This document shows positions 7,448 through 17,026 of a stretch of 64,000 bases of DNA, piece by piece. Source of the stretch: Lachnospiraceae bacterium. Lineage in GTDB: Bacteria; Bacillota; Clostridia; Lachnospirales; Lachnospiraceae. A model generated the notes under the pieces. The model was not told the DNA's origin. It did no database searches and saw nothing but the letters and a program-made list of their open reading frames with translations. Location of the stretch: assembly GCA_017441585.1 (NCBI GenBank), contig JAFRWW010000012.1, positions 1 through 64,000 on the forward strand, given 5' to 3'. A program made the translations under genes and the position numbers. Each line of letters opens with the position of its first letter. Within the stretch, counting starts at the first letter, position 1.

Positions 7448-10303
7448 ATGAAAAAGAATAAGAATATATTTATGCCCGAAAAATACACGAAATTCATTCG
7501 TGTCAGAGGGGCATCAGAGAATAATTTAAAGCATATCGATGTAGATATACCAAGGGACGCCTTTGTGGTGCTGACGGGATTATCCGGGTCAGGAAAATCT
7601 TCCCTGGCCTTTGATACCATATACGCCGAGGGACAGCGCCGGTATATGGAGTCCCTGTCTTCCTACGCCAGGCAGTTCCTGGGCCAGATGGAAAAGCCTG
7701 ATGTGGAAAAGATCGAGGGACTTTCTCCCGCCATATCCATAGACCAGAAGTCTACCAACAAGAATCCCAGATCCACGGTGGGCACAGTCACGGAAATCTA
7801 TGATTATATCCGTCTTCTCTATGCCAGGGTGGGTATACCCCACTGCCCGGAGTGCGGCAAGGTGATAGAGAGGCAGACTGCGGATCAGATGGCCGATGCC
7901 ATAATGGCTCTGCCCCAGGGCAGTAAGATACAGCTGCTGGCGCCTGTGGTCAGAGGCAAGAAGGGACGTCATGAAAAAGTGCTGGAACAGGCAAAAAAGA
8001 GCGGTTTTGTGAGAGCGAGAGTGGATGGCAGCATATATGATCTGTCGGAGGAGATCACTCTTGATAAAAATCTTAAGCACAGCATAGAGATAGTGGTGGA
8101 CCGTCTGGTGGTAAAGCCCGAGATCCAGACCCGTCTGGTGGATTCCATAGAGACGGTGTTAAAGCTTTCAGAGGGTCTTTTGCTGGTGGATGTGTCCGGG
8201 GAAAAGGAACTTAATTTTTCCGAGAGCTTTGCCTGCCCGGACTGCGGTATATCCGTGGCCGAGCTGGAGCCCAGATCCTTTTCCTTCAATAACCCCTTCG
8301 GAGCCTGTCCGGTATGTGCCGGAATAGGTTACAAGATGGAGTTTGACGAGGATCTGATGATCCCGAACAAAAAGCTTTCCTTAAATGAAGGGGCCATCAG
8401 CTGCATGGGATGGCAGAGTTCCAACGATCCCAAGAGCTTTACCTACGCTCTTTTGACGGCTCTTGCCAAATATTATAAGTTCTCCCTGGATGATCCTTAT
8501 GAGACTTTGAGTCCAAAGGTGCGGGATATGCTGATCAACGGCCCTTCCGCAAATGTCAAGGTCCATTACAGAGGTCAGAGGGGTGAGGGTGTGTACGATG
8601 TGGTCTTTGAGGGCCTCATCAAAAATATGGAAAGAAGATACAGGGAAACCGGTTCTGATTATATGAAGGCGGAATATGAGGAGTATATGCGCATAACTCC
8701 CTGCAACGCATGCAAAGGCATGAGACTTAACAGGACTTCCCTGGCTGTTACCGTAGATGACAAAAATATACATGAGCTGACTTCCATGTCTGTGGATGCG
8801 CTGACGGATTATCTGGCACATATGGAATTATCCGACAGACATCAGATGATCGCCGCTCAGATCCTTAAGGAGATAAAGGCCAGGGTGGGGTTCCTCAATC
8901 AGGTGGGGCTGGGGTATCTCACATTAAGCAGAAATACCGCATCCCTTTCCGGAGGCGAATCCCAGCGTATCAGGCTGGCTACCCAGATAGGCTCAGGCCT
9001 TGTGGGCGTGGTATACATTTTGGACGAGCCCTCCATAGGACTGCACCAGAGAGATAATACAAAACTTTTGGCTGCTCTTAAGGATCTGAAGGACCTGGGC
9101 AACACCCTTATCGTGGTGGAGCATGACGAGGAGACCATGCTGGCGGCGGACTACATCGTGGATATAGGCCCCGGTGCCGGAGTACACGGCGGCGAAGTGG
9201 TGGCAGCGGGCACAGCGCAGCAGCTAATGAAAGTGAAAGAGTCCATCACGGGCCGGTATCTGGCAGGAGAAAAGTGTGTTCCGGTTCCGGATAAAAGGAG
9301 AAAGCCCACAGGTTTTATCACCATCAAAGGCGCGGCCCAGAATAATCTTAAAAATGTGGATGTAGACATCCCTTTGGGAGTGATGACTGTGGTCACTGGA
9401 GTGTCTGGTTCCGGAAAGTCCTCCCTTATCAATGAGATACTGCACAAACGTCTGGCCAGGGATCTGAACCGGGCCAGGATAATCCCCGGTAAGCACGAAG
9501 ATATCCTGGGAATAGAGCAGCTGGATAAAGTAATAGCCATAGACCAGTCTCCCATAGGCAGGACTCCCAGATCCAATCCTGCCACCTACACCGGCGTTTT
9601 TGACGCCATAAGAGACCTTTTCGCATCCACTCCCGACGCCAAGGCCAGGGGATACAAAAAAGGACGTTTTTCCTTTAATGTAAAAGGAGGACGGTGTGAA
9701 GCCTGCGGCGGAGACGGCATAAAAAAGATCGAAATGCATTTCCTGCCTGACGTATATGTGCCCTGCGAAGTCTGCAAAGGTATGCGCTATAACAGGGAGA
9801 CTCTGGAGATAAAGTATAAGGATAAAAGCATATATGATGTGCTGGATATGACGGTGGAAGATGCGGTGGTTTTTTTTGAAAATCTTCCCTCCATACGCCG
9901 CAAGATAGAGTGTCTTAAAGATGTGGGACTGTCTTATATAAAACTGGGACAGCCCTCCACACAGCTCTCCGGCGGCGAGGCCCAGAGGATAAAGCTGGCC
10001 ACGGAATTCAGCAAAAGGGCTACCGGACGCACCGTATATATACTGGACGAACCCACTACGGGACTTCATTTTGAGGATGTGAGACGTCTGGTGGAGATAT
10101 TGAGGCGTTTTTCCGAGGATGGTAACACCGTAGTGGTCATAGAACATAATCTGGATGTGATCAAAACTGCCGACTATATCATAGACATGGGACCCGAAGG
10201 AGGAGACGGCGGCGGAGAAGTGGTGGCCACCGGAACTCCCGAGGAAGTGGCAAAGTCCAAGAAGTCCCATACGGGTAAGTATCTTAAAAAGATATTAAAA
10301 TAA
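7448..10303 (+). CDS. uvrA: Excinuclease ABC subunit A
   Basis: About 951 residues, the usual UvrA length. The N-terminus has [19 protein letters not shown] and Walker [15 protein letters not shown]; the second ATPase has [14 protein letters not shown]; signatures [12 protein letters not shown] and [12 protein letters not shown] are both present. Zinc-finger cysteines are intact (CPECGK, and CEACGGDG with [10 protein letters not shown]). UvrA dimers find bulky DNA damage and load UvrB in nucleotide excision repair. The frame is open from a GTG at 7412, but the promoter places transcription start there, so ATG 7448 (MKKNKN) or ATG 7472 (MPEKYT, closest to family starts) is more likely; neither has a strong ribosome site. 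Single gene, divergent from opp. Confidence 0.95.
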   Translation: MKKNKNIFMPEKYTKFIRVRGASENNLKHIDVDIPRDAFVVLTGLSGSGKSSLAFDTIYAEGQRRYMESLSSYARQFLGQMEKPDVEKIEGLSPAISIDQKSTNKNPRSTVGTVTEIYDYIRLLYARVGIPHCPECGKVIERQTADQMADAIMALPQGSKIQLLAPVVRGKKGRHEKVLEQAKKSGFVRARVDGSIYDLSEEITLDKNLKHSIEIVVDRLVVKPEIQTRLVDSIETVLKLSEGLLLVDVSGEKELNFSESFACPDCGISVAELEPRSFSFNNPFGACPVCAGIGYKMEFDEDLMIPNKKLSLNEGAISCMGWQSSNDPKSFTYALLTALAKYYKFSLDDPYETLSPKVRDMLINGPSANVKVHYRGQRGEGVYDVVFEGLIKNMERRYRETGSDYMKAEYEEYMRITPCNACKGMRLNRTSLAVTVDDKNIHELTSMSVDALTDYLAHMELSDRHQMIAAQILKEIKARVGFLNQVGLGYLTLSRNTASLSGGESQRIRLATQIGSGLVGVVYILDEPSIGLHQRDNTKLLAALKDLKDLGNTLIVVEHDEETMLAADYIVDIGPGAGVHGGEVVAAGTAQQLMKVKESITGRYLAGEKCVPVPDKRRKPTGFITIKGAAQNNLKNVDVDIPLGVMTVVTGVSGSGKSSLINEILHKRLARDLNRARIIPGKHEDILGIEQLDKVIAIDQSPIGRTPRSNPATYTGVFDAIRDLFASTPDAKARGYKKGRFSFNVKGGRCEACGGDGIKKIEMHFLPDVYVPCEVCKGMRYNRETLEIKYKDKSIYDVLDMTVEDAVVFFENLPSIRRKIECLKDVGLSYIKLGQPSTQLSGGEAQRIKLATEFSKRATGRTVYILDEPTTGLHFEDVRRLVEILRRFSEDGNTVVVIEHNLDVIKTADYIIDMGPEGGDGGGEVVATGTPEEVAKSKKSHTGKYLKKILK

Positions 10304-10335
10304 ATCTTTTGATTCTTGTTATTTATTTAAGCCGG

Positions 10336-10359
10336 CTCTTTGCCTGCGCGGGATGGACT
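10336..10359 (-). repeat. Short copy of the dispersed GCGCAGGC intergenic repeat
   Basis: On the minus strand this is a 24-base unit containing ATCCCGCGCAGGCAAAGAG. Near-identical units occur in plus orientation at 26385-26407 and 60564-60587, next to the larger palindromic repeat copies. The larger palindrome is absent here, so this is a minimal or decayed copy. Confidence 0.7.
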
Positions 10360-10571
10360 GATTACAAGAGTTAATGCTTTTTTAATTCGAAGGTTGGAAT
10401 TTAGTTTTACATTTGAGAATTAAGGGCATTGAGAATTTGGCGGGGTTAAGAAAATAAACGTATTATCCGATAAATACTTTGTCGGAAAGGACACCGTACA
10501 GTTATTCATTTTGCATAACATATCTGCCAGGGACGGCGAATTTTTTTACCCCTATAGATGCTTTATCTGTC

Positions 10572-10600
10572 TTGAAAAGTTTTTTAAAGTGTTTTATGAT
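10572..10600 (+). promoter_or_regulatory. Sigma-A-type promoter of the mbl-flagellar block
   Basis: -35 TTGAAA (10572-10577), 17-base spacer and -10 TATGAT (10595-10600), about 44 bases before the mbl ATG. It is the best promoter match in the gap and probably drives mbl and the rod genes behind it. Confidence 0.6.
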
Positions 10601-10643
10601 GAATAGTGCACAATTTTTTTATGCATTTGAAAGGGGATAAAGA

Positions 10644-11633
10644 ATGCCTTATACAGACATAGGAATAGATCTCGGCACTGCCAGTATCCTTGTATATATA
10701 AGAGGAAAAGGCGTGGTGCTCAAGGAACCTTCGGTAGTCGCCTTTGACAGGGACACCAATAAGATAAAGGCCATAGGCGAGGATGCCAGACTCATGTTGG
10801 GACGTACCCCCGGTAATATCGTGGCAGTAAGACCCTTGAGACAGGGAGTTATCTCGGATTACACCGTTACCGAGAAGATGATGAAGTATTTCATCCAGAA
10901 GGCTATAGGAAAGAGGACTTTCCGTAAGCCCATCATAGCGGTATGTGTGCCTTCACAGGTTACAGAGGTGGAAAAGAAGGCGGTTGAGGATGCTACCTAT
11001 CAGGCAGGCGCCCGAGACGTCAAGATAATAGAAGAGCCCATTGCGGCAGCCATAGGGGCAGGCATAGATATCACGAAGCCCTGCGGCAATATGATAGTGG
11101 ATATAGGCGGCGGTACGTCGGATATAGCGGTCATTTCCTTGGGAGGCACTGTGGTGTCCACCTCCGTAAAGGTTGCGGGAGATGATTTTGACGAAGCCAT
11201 AGTCAGATATATGCGTAAGAAGCATAACCTGCTCATCGGTGAGAGGACTGCCGAGGATATTAAGATAAAGATAGGCTCAGCCTTCAGAAGGACTGAGGTG
11301 GATTATATGGATGTCAGGGGACGTCACCTGGTGACGGGCCTTCCCCGGACGGTAAAGGTTTCCTCTGAGGAGACGGAAGAAGCACTTAGGGAAGCCACAG
11401 CCCAGATCGTGGACGCCATCCACTCCGTGCTGGAGCGCACTCCCCCGGAGCTGGCGGCGGATATCGCGGACAGAGGTATAGTACTCACCGGCGGCGGATC
11501 GCTGCTCAGAGGCCTGGAGGATCTGATCTGTGACCGTACCGGCATAAATACCATGACCACTGAGGATCCCATGACGGCAGTGGCTATAGGAACAGGAAAG
11601 TATGTGGAGTTCCTGGCTAATGACAGGGACTGA
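10644..11633 (+). CDS. mbl: MreB/Mbl-family cell-shape actin
   Basis: A 329-residue actin-fold ATPase. Phosphate-1 loop GIDLGTASILVYI at residues 7-19, phosphate-2 loop VDIGGGTSDIAVISLGG and adenosine motif GIVLTGGGSLLRGL are all intact. Filaments of MreB relatives move with the elongation complex under the membrane and guide side-wall peptidoglycan synthesis. Followed by flhO and flhP exactly as mbl is in Bacillus subtilis, which favours Mbl over MreB or MreBH; mreC and mreD are not nearby. AAGGGGAT precedes the ATG. Confidence 0.88.
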   Translation: MPYTDIGIDLGTASILVYIRGKGVVLKEPSVVAFDRDTNKIKAIGEDARLMLGRTPGNIVAVRPLRQGVISDYTVTEKMMKYFIQKAIGKRTFRKPIIAVCVPSQVTEVEKKAVEDATYQAGARDVKIIEEPIAAAIGAGIDITKPCGNMIVDIGGGTSDIAVISLGGTVVSTSVKVAGDDFDEAIVRYMRKKHNLLIGERTAEDIKIKIGSAFRRTEVDYMDVRGRHLVTGLPRTVKVSSEETEEALREATAQIVDAIHSVLERTPPELAADIADRGIVLTGGGSLLRGLEDLICDRTGINTMTTEDPMTAVAIGTGKYVEFLANDRD

Positions 11634-11706
11634 TATGACATAATAAGCTTTTCACAGACCGCGGATCACGGGCGGAAACGCCCGTAAAGGATCAGGAGGT
11701 ATAACC

Positions 11707-12483
11707 ATGGTCAAAGGTTTATATACGGCCTACACCGGCATGATCAACGAACAGCACAGGATGGACACGCTGACCAATAACCTGGCTAATTTTGACGCCA
11801 CCGGATTCAAGAAGGAAGGTGCTACATCCCAGTCATTTAAGGATGTCATGGGCGCAAAGATCAAAGATACCTCCGAGTGGAACATCCCCAAGAGGATGGG
11901 CGTCCTCAACATGGGTGTGAAGATCGGCGAGAATTATACCGACTGGAGCCAGGGCGCATTTAAAAATACGGGTAATACCTTTGATCTGGCTTTATCCGGC
12001 AACGGTTTCTTTGCTCTTGATTATACCGATAAAGAAGGCAACCAGTCCATAAAATACACAAGGGACGGCGCCTTCACCCTGACTAAAGAAGGCACGCTGG
12101 TGACCAAAGATGGTGATTATGTGATGGATGTGAACGGAAACCATATCACCATGGATCCTTTCGCCGAAATAGCCATCGGCAGAGACGGCACCGTCGCAGC
12201 CAACGGAGAGATAGTGGGCCAGATACAGGTCGCCGACTTCGAAAACTATGACTATCTGGAAAAGTACGGAGAAAATATGTACCAGATAGATCCCGACCAG
12301 CCCGTTCAGGCAGGAGAAGCCCAGATCTATTCAGGATATCTGGAGCAGTCCAACGTGGAAATAGTCCAGGAAATGGTAAACATGATCGCAGTCTCCAGAC
12401 AGTACGAAGCGAACCAGAAAGTGGTCCAGACCATGGACGAATCCCTGGAGATCGCCACGGGACAGGTGGGTAGACTTCAGTGA
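11707..12483 (+). CDS. flhO: FlgG-family flagellar rod/hook-basal body protein, FlhO-like
   Basis: A 258-residue protein with the N-terminal rod signature (GLYTAYTGMINEQHRMDTLTNNLAN, residues 4-28), a central SGNGFFALDY and the C-terminal helix SNVEIVQEMVNMIAVSRQYE, the pairing helices common to axial flagellar proteins. It is exported by the flagellar type III apparatus and polymerises in the distal rod. A strong AGGAGG (near 11694) precedes the ATG. It follows mbl and is parted from its paralogue flhP by an unusual 343-base repeat-rich gap. Confidence 0.9.
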   Translation: MVKGLYTAYTGMINEQHRMDTLTNNLANFDATGFKKEGATSQSFKDVMGAKIKDTSEWNIPKRMGVLNMGVKIGENYTDWSQGAFKNTGNTFDLALSGNGFFALDYTDKEGNQSIKYTRDGAFTLTKEGTLVTKDGDYVMDVNGNHITMDPFAEIAIGRDGTVAANGEIVGQIQVADFENYDYLEKYGENMYQIDPDQPVQAGEAQIYSGYLEQSNVEIVQEMVNMIAVSRQYEANQKVVQTMDESLEIATGQVGRLQ

Positions 12484-12487
12484 TAAT

Positions 12488-12546
12488 GATCCGAGGCAGC
12501 CTGTGAGGACTGGCAGCCACAATCGGCCGACCTCATTTAATGAAAA
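12488..12546 (+). repeat. 59-base direct repeat, copy 1
   Basis: Matches copy 2 at 53 of 59 positions by eye. It can fold by pairing TGAGG with CCTCA, enclosing a GGC/GCC pair. The differences between copies keep these pairs (G-C becomes G-U), which hints that the fold matters as RNA. Confidence 0.75.
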
Positions 12547-12566
12547 TAGTTGATTATGCCTGATCA

Positions 12567-12625
12567 GATCCGAGGCAGCCTGTGAGGACTGGCGGCCACA
12601 ATTAGCCGGTCTCACTTAATGAAAA
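12567..12625 (+). repeat. 59-base direct repeat, copy 2
   Basis: Second copy at a period of 79 bases. The same hairpin forms with TGAG/CTCA and GGC/GCC; the changed bases fall in loops or give wobble pairs. Confidence 0.75.
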
Positions 12626-12635
12626 CGAGCCGATT

Positions 12636-12716
12636 ACCCCTCGCAAGGGAGAAAATCGTGCACAGATTAAAAAATACAATAAACTGGTTCCGATTTTCGG
12701 TAACGGGGCGAGGGGT
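12636..12716. repeat. Interrupted inverted repeat upstream of flhP
   Basis: ACCCCTCGC (12636-12644) pairs with GCGAGGGGT (12708-12716), and inside it GAAAATCG (12651-12658) pairs with CGATTTTC (12691-12698), leaving a 32-base loop. Not followed by a T-tract, so not a standard terminator. Confidence 0.65.
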
Positions 12717-12826
12717 GTTCTGAGGCGAAGTTTGAATTTAGTGATGGCCGAGCCGTGGCAGAAGTCCTTGCAGGTGCCGAGGATCGTATGAATCAAGTGT
12801 CATGGATTCCGATAGGAGGGGTACCT

Positions 12827-13648
12827 ATGGTAAGATCACTATGGACAGCCGCAACAGGCATGATAGCACAGCAGCAAAACGTTGACACCATAGCCAACAA
12901 CCTGGCCAACGTCAACACCACCGCATACAAGACAGAGACCAACGAATTCAAGTCTCTTCTCTACCAGACCATCCAGACAAAGACCACCACGGCCAACGGC
13001 GAACAAAAGCCCGTGGGCGCACAGGTGGGCCTGGGCGTCAGAAATGCAGCCATTACCTCCCAGTTTTCACAGGGCGCCTTCCTGGCGTCGGAAAATGCAT
13101 TTTCCTTTGCTATAGGCGGAGACGGCTTCTTTGCCGTGATGGGTGAAGACGGACAGCCCTATTACACCAGAAACGGTAATTTCAACGTATCCCTGGGCGT
13201 GGACGGACTGACCCTTACCGATATGGATGGACATCCCGTGCTGGATACCGACGGAGAACCCGTGGTCATCGGTGATATCGAAGATATAGTAGCCAATAAG
13301 GTTCAGATAGATGCATCCGGCATGCTCATGTATCCCGATGATGACAATAACCTGCAGCCTCTGGATATACAGATAGGCCTCTGGCAGTTCCAGAATCCCG
13401 CAGGCCTTAATAAAGAAGGAGATACCCTTTACAGACCCACGGCGGCATCCGGAGAGCCCATAAACGAGGCTGATAACGATAATCTGACTCCCAGTACCGT
13501 AAGACAGGGATACCTGGAAGGCTCCAATGTACAGGTGGCTGATGAGATGGTAAACCTTATCGTGGCCCAGAGAGCATATGAGCTTAATTCCAAGGCCATA
13601 ACCACCACTGATGAGATGATGCAGCAGGCTAACCAGCTTAAGAGGTAA
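12827..13648 (+). CDS. flhP: FlgG-family flagellar rod/hook-basal body protein, FlhP-like
   Basis: A 273-residue rod protein: N-terminal SLWTAATGMIAQQQNVDTIA with NNLANVNTTAYK, middle IGGDGFFAVMG and C-terminal SNVQVADEMVNLIVAQRAYE. The frame extends upstream to 12755, but the AGGAGGGG 6-8 bases before ATG 12827 and the family N-terminus (MVRSLWTA) fix the start. It should stack on the FlhO/FlgG rod as part of the distal rod. Only 4 bases separate it from the flgJ-like gene. Confidence 0.9.
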   Translation: MVRSLWTAATGMIAQQQNVDTIANNLANVNTTAYKTETNEFKSLLYQTIQTKTTTANGEQKPVGAQVGLGVRNAAITSQFSQGAFLASENAFSFAIGGDGFFAVMGEDGQPYYTRNGNFNVSLGVDGLTLTDMDGHPVLDTDGEPVVIGDIEDIVANKVQIDASGMLMYPDDDNNLQPLDIQIGLWQFQNPAGLNKEGDTLYRPTAASGEPINEADNDNLTPSTVRQGYLEGSNVQVADEMVNLIVAQRAYELNSKAITTTDEMMQQANQLKR

Positions 13649-13652
13649 ATAA

Positions 13653-14078
13653 ATGGACTTTGGTTCGATAAATAATCTTAATTCCCCTTATATGACGGAT
13701 GCCCTGAGTAAAAAGGCAGACGCTTCTGCAAATGCGCTTAAGGATGCTGCGTCTAAGGATTATTCAGGTGCGGACGATGAAAAACTCATGGACGTCTGCA
13801 AACAGTTTGAGTCCTATTTTATCGAACAGGTTTTAAAGGAAGTAAAAAAGACTGTGCCGGATACTTCTTTCTCCAAAGATTCCTCAACATCTAATCTTGT
13901 GGATTTCTTTATGGATGAGACGATCCAGAAGGTTTCCGAAAATATCCAGTCCCAGGCCGGATTGGGACTCGCACAACAGATGTATGAACAGATGAAGAGG
14001 AATTATTCCCCTGCTTCGCAGATACCTGCCGTGTCGGAAAAGGGAGATTCTTCTTTGGGAGAAAGTAACGAAGCATAA
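13653..14078 (+). CDS. flgJ: FlgJ-type rod-binding protein without muramidase domain
   Basis: A 141-residue protein whose central part, LMDVCKQFESYFIEQVLKEV through NLVDFFMDETIQKVSENI to GLGLAQQMYEQMKR, is the rod-binding domain found at the N-terminus of proteobacterial FlgJ. The peptidoglycan hydrolase domain is absent, as usual in Firmicutes. It probably acts as a rod cap or scaffold during flagellar assembly. Flanks are disordered and polar. It follows flhP by 4 bases and abuts recD2 with no gap. Confidence 0.85.
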   Translation: MDFGSINNLNSPYMTDALSKKADASANALKDAASKDYSGADDEKLMDVCKQFESYFIEQVLKEVKKTVPDTSFSKDSSTSNLVDFFMDETIQKVSENIQSQAGLGLAQQMYEQMKRNYSPASQIPAVSEKGDSSLGESNEA

Positions 14079-16292
14079 ATGCCACAGCTTAGCGGATATA
14101 TAGATCATATCATTTTCAGAAATGAGAATAACGGATATACGGTCCTGGGACTGGAGGATGACAAAGGTGAGATCACCACTCTTACCGGTTCTTTCGGTAC
14201 CATAGATGCGGGACAGTATATTCAAGTCGTGGGTGAGTTCACCCGTCATCCGGAATACGGAGACCAGTTCAATGTCAAAACTTATGAGATAAGAGAGCCT
14301 GAGGGTGTCGCAGCCATAGAGCGATATCTGGCTTCCGGTACCATTAAAGGCATAGGCCCTGCCCTGGCGCACCGCCTTACTTCTGCCTTTGGAGAGGATA
14401 CCTTCAGAGTGATGGAGGAAGAGCCCGAAAGACTCGCATCGGTAAAAGGGATAAGTGAGCGTACTGCCAGATTCATAGGCGAGCAGGTGAGCGAAAAAAA
14501 AGACATGCGCAGGGCTATGATGTATCTGCAGTCCCTGGGCATCAGTCCTGTTTTTTCAGCCAAAATCTATGCAAAGTACGGAACCGGCCTGTTTGAGGTC
14601 ATGGCAGGCAATCCTTATCAGCTGGTGGAGGATATAGACGGGATCGGTTTTAAAAGGGCCGATGAGATCGCCGCGAAGGTGGGTATCTCCACAGATTCTC
14701 CTTTCCGTATACGAAGCGGCATCATCTACACTCTGATGAGCGCCCAGACGGACGGGCACATGTATCTGCCGGCCGATATCCTGACCGAAAGGGCCGCCTC
14801 TCTTTTGGAGGTGACGCCGGAGACGGTTGCCGATATGATGGATGAGCTCATTTTGGAAAGCTGTCTGGTGGAAAATACGGTGAACGGGGAAAGGTGTATT
14901 TATACATCCGTGAATTATTATACCGAACTGGGCTGTGCCACGGCCCTGTCCCGTATTCAGTCTGAGGAAAAGGAAGATCCCAAGCTTTTTAAAAAGATAT
15001 CAGGGATAGAAAAGGCCCATGAGATGGAACTGGACGAAGGCCAGAGAGAGGCTGTGTTTACGGCCGTAAGAAACGGCGTCAGTGTCATCACCGGAGGGCC
15101 GGGTACGGGCAAGACTACCATAATCCGCATCCTCCTTGATTACTTTGATCAAAACGGCATGGATGTGCTGCTTGCGGCCCCTACGGGGAGGGCGGCAAAG
15201 CGCATGAGCGAGGCTACGGGCTATGAGGCCAGGACCATTCACCGCATGCTTGAGGTGGGTGGCGAGAACGGCCTGTCCTTTGGAAGAAACGAGGATAATC
15301 CGCTGGAGACGGATGTGGTCATAGTGGACGAGGTGTCCATGGTGGATATCTTCCTCTTTAACGCCCTCTTAAAAGCAGTTTCCCCCGGCACGAAGCTGAT
15401 ACTCGTGGGAGATGCTGACCAGCTCCCTTCCGTGGGTCCCGGAAGCGTATTAAGGGATATAATAGGCTCCGGCGTCTACCCCGTGGCGGCCCTGACACAG
15501 ATATTCAGACAGGCTGCCAGCAGCGATATCATTGTCAACGCACATAAGATAAATGCGGGTCAGAAGATAAAAATGGACAATAAGAGCGAGGATTTCTTTT
15601 TCCTTGAAAGGAGCGGCGCGGATATCATCATTTCTTCCATCGAATATCTGGTGGTCAAAAAACTGGCGGGTCATTTAAAGGTTAAACCTCAGGAAATACA
15701 GGTGATGGCTCCCATGAAAAAGGGACCGCTGGGAGTGGAAAACCTGAATAAGAAGCTTCAGGAACGCCTGAATCCGCCCTCCCATGAAAAGCATGAGCGC
15801 ATGTACGGCGACACCATCTTCCGCGAGGGTGATAAGGTCATGCAGGTTAAAAACAATTATCAGACCGTATGGGAGATCCGCAGCAAAAACGGCCTTTTGA
15901 TAGAGAGCGGTTCCGGAGTCTTCAACGGGGATATAGGCAACGTGAGACGGGTGGATAATGTGAACGGCCTGATGGAAGTGGTCTTCGATGATAATAAGGT
16001 GGTGACCTACCAGACACAGGAACTGGATGAGCTGGAGCTGGCTTATGCCATCACCATACATAAATCCCAGGGAAGTGAGTATCCCGCTGTGATAGTCCCG
16101 CTGGTGGGCGGTCCCCAGGGATTTTTGAGCCGTAATCTGCTGTATACTGCAGTTACCAGGGCGCAAAGGTGTGTGCTGCTCATAGGAAGCAGTGAGGTGG
16201 TGGAACAGATGATAGCAAACAAAAATGAGAGTATCAGATATACCGGATTGAAGGAGCGCATTATTGAGACAAAGAGCGGTATCGATCTTTAA
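14079..16292 (+). CDS. recD2: ATP-dependent RecD-like DNA helicase (RecD2)
   Basis: A 737-residue SF1B helicase. The N-terminal OB-like part (YIDHIIFRNENNGYTVLGLE) and helix-hairpin-helix repeats (GIGPALAHRL; DGIGFKRADEIA) are typical of RecD2 and absent from short RecD. Walker A GGPGTGKTT is at residues 339-347, Walker B VVIVDEVSMVD near 412-422, and the C-terminal AITIHKSQGSEYP motif near the end. RecD2 works without RecBC in 5'-3' unwinding and replication-fork or mismatch maintenance. ATG follows the flgJ stop directly, so it is probably co-transcribed with the flagellar genes. It overlaps comFC by 29 bases. Confidence 0.93.
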   Translation: MPQLSGYIDHIIFRNENNGYTVLGLEDDKGEITTLTGSFGTIDAGQYIQVVGEFTRHPEYGDQFNVKTYEIREPEGVAAIERYLASGTIKGIGPALAHRLTSAFGEDTFRVMEEEPERLASVKGISERTARFIGEQVSEKKDMRRAMMYLQSLGISPVFSAKIYAKYGTGLFEVMAGNPYQLVEDIDGIGFKRADEIAAKVGISTDSPFRIRSGIIYTLMSAQTDGHMYLPADILTERAASLLEVTPETVADMMDELILESCLVENTVNGERCIYTSVNYYTELGCATALSRIQSEEKEDPKLFKKISGIEKAHEMELDEGQREAVFTAVRNGVSVITGGPGTGKTTIIRILLDYFDQNGMDVLLAAPTGRAAKRMSEATGYEARTIHRMLEVGGENGLSFGRNEDNPLETDVVIVDEVSMVDIFLFNALLKAVSPGTKLILVGDADQLPSVGPGSVLRDIIGSGVYPVAALTQIFRQAASSDIIVNAHKINAGQKIKMDNKSEDFFFLERSGADIIISSIEYLVVKKLAGHLKVKPQEIQVMAPMKKGPLGVENLNKKLQERLNPPSHEKHERMYGDTIFREGDKVMQVKNNYQTVWEIRSKNGLLIESGSGVFNGDIGNVRRVDNVNGLMEVVFDDNKVVTYQTQELDELELAYAITIHKSQGSEYPAVIVPLVGGPQGFLSRNLLYTAVTRAQRCVLLIGSSEVVEQMIANKNESIRYTGLKERIIETKSGIDL

Positions 16293-16998
16293 AAAGGGAT
16301 TGTCGGGGATACTGGACCTGATCTATCCGAAACGCTGTACCATGTGTGACTGTACCGTGGAACCATCGGATGATCTGATCTGTCCTTCCTGTGCAAAAAA
16401 ACTGCGCTTTACCGCGGATCCCTTTTGCCTTAAATGCGGAAAACAGCTTTCCCGGGAGGAAAGTGAATACTGCAGCGACTGTGAAAAAAAGGTACATGCC
16501 TTTGATGCGGGCCGTTCCCTGTTTCCCTACAGCGACAGGGTCATCAAAAGCCTTTACCGGCTGAAATATTCAAATAGGCCCGGCTATGCAGCCTTTTACG
16601 GGATGAAAATGGCTCTCGTCTTTCCGGAAGTGATAGAGAAATGGGGCGTACAGGTGATAATGCCGGTACCCCTTCATAAAAGCCGGCTTAAGGTAAGAGG
16701 CTATAACCAGGCGGCCCTTATGGCGAGGGCTCTGGGGGCCGGGGTAGGCATTCCCGTGGTTGAAGACGGCCTTATCCGGGTCAAAAAAACGAGACCACAG
16801 AGGCTTCTTGATGCCCCGGCGAGGCAGGACAATTTAAAAAATGCTTTCAAAATAGGCCGATTTGATGTAAAATTAAAGACAGTGTTGCTTGTGGATGATA
16901 TATATACTACGGGAAGCACCATAGATGAGGTCTGCAGGGTTTTAAGGCAGGCAGGCGTGAAGGAGATTTATTTTCTGACGGCCGCCGCCGGTTGCTGA
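16264..16998 (+). CDS. comFC: ComF-family phosphoribosyltransferase-like protein
   Basis: A 244-residue protein with a double zinc ribbon at the N-terminus (CTMCDC...CPSC and CLKCGK...CSDC) and a phosphoribosyltransferase fold ending in the PRPP-loop motif VLLVDDIYTTGSTI. ComFC helps DNA uptake or processing in competent Firmicutes; its exact reaction is unsettled. The start is TTG at 16264, supported by AAGGAG at 16251-16256 with a 7-base spacer inside the recD2 gene. comFC beside yvyF and flagellar genes follows the Bacillus comF-yvyF order. Confidence 0.9.
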   Translation: MRQRAVSIFKKGLSGILDLIYPKRCTMCDCTVEPSDDLICPSCAKKLRFTADPFCLKCGKQLSREESEYCSDCEKKVHAFDAGRSLFPYSDRVIKSLYRLKYSNRPGYAAFYGMKMALVFPEVIEKWGVQVIMPVPLHKSRLKVRGYNQAALMARALGAGVGIPVVEDGLIRVKKTRPQRLLDAPARQDNLKNAFKIGRFDVKLKTVLLVDDIYTTGSTIDEVCRVLRQAGVKEIYFLTAAAGC

Positions 16999-17026
16999 TC
17001 AAAAAACATACAGGGAGGTACTGTTC

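Larger units (their letters stand above)
10304..10643. other. 340-base non-coding gap before mbl
   Basis: It holds a weak AT-only inverted repeat just after uvrA (AAATAAAT near 10302-10309 and ATTTATTT near 10320-10328), which may be a poor terminator. One reversed 24-base copy of the dispersed GCGCAGGC repeat lies at 10336-10359, and the mbl promoter at 10572-10600. No ORF or recognisable RNA was seen in the rest. Confidence 0.5.
12484..12826. other. Repeat-rich gap between flhO and flhP
   Basis: This 343-base stretch holds no convincing ORF. It contains two 59-base direct repeats (12488-12546, 12567-12625), then an interrupted inverted repeat (12636-12716), then about 100 plain bases and the flhP ribosome site AGGAGGGG (near 12814). 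The region may be an untranslated structured RNA or a small inserted element. Confidence 0.6.

Noticed and set aside
9224..10270. A 348-codon open frame antisense to uvrA
   Set aside because: It lies fully within a well-conserved uvrA gene, has no ribosome site or family resemblance, and is a product of codon bias on the opposite strand. Similar antisense frames (for example 1040-1555, 29941-30852, 59295-60071) were dropped for the same reason.
10444..10571. Possible c-di-GMP riboswitch or other RNA before mbl
   Set aside because: The characteristic conserved GEMM bases are not present, and no paired structure beyond a 4-base CCGA/TCGG stem was found.
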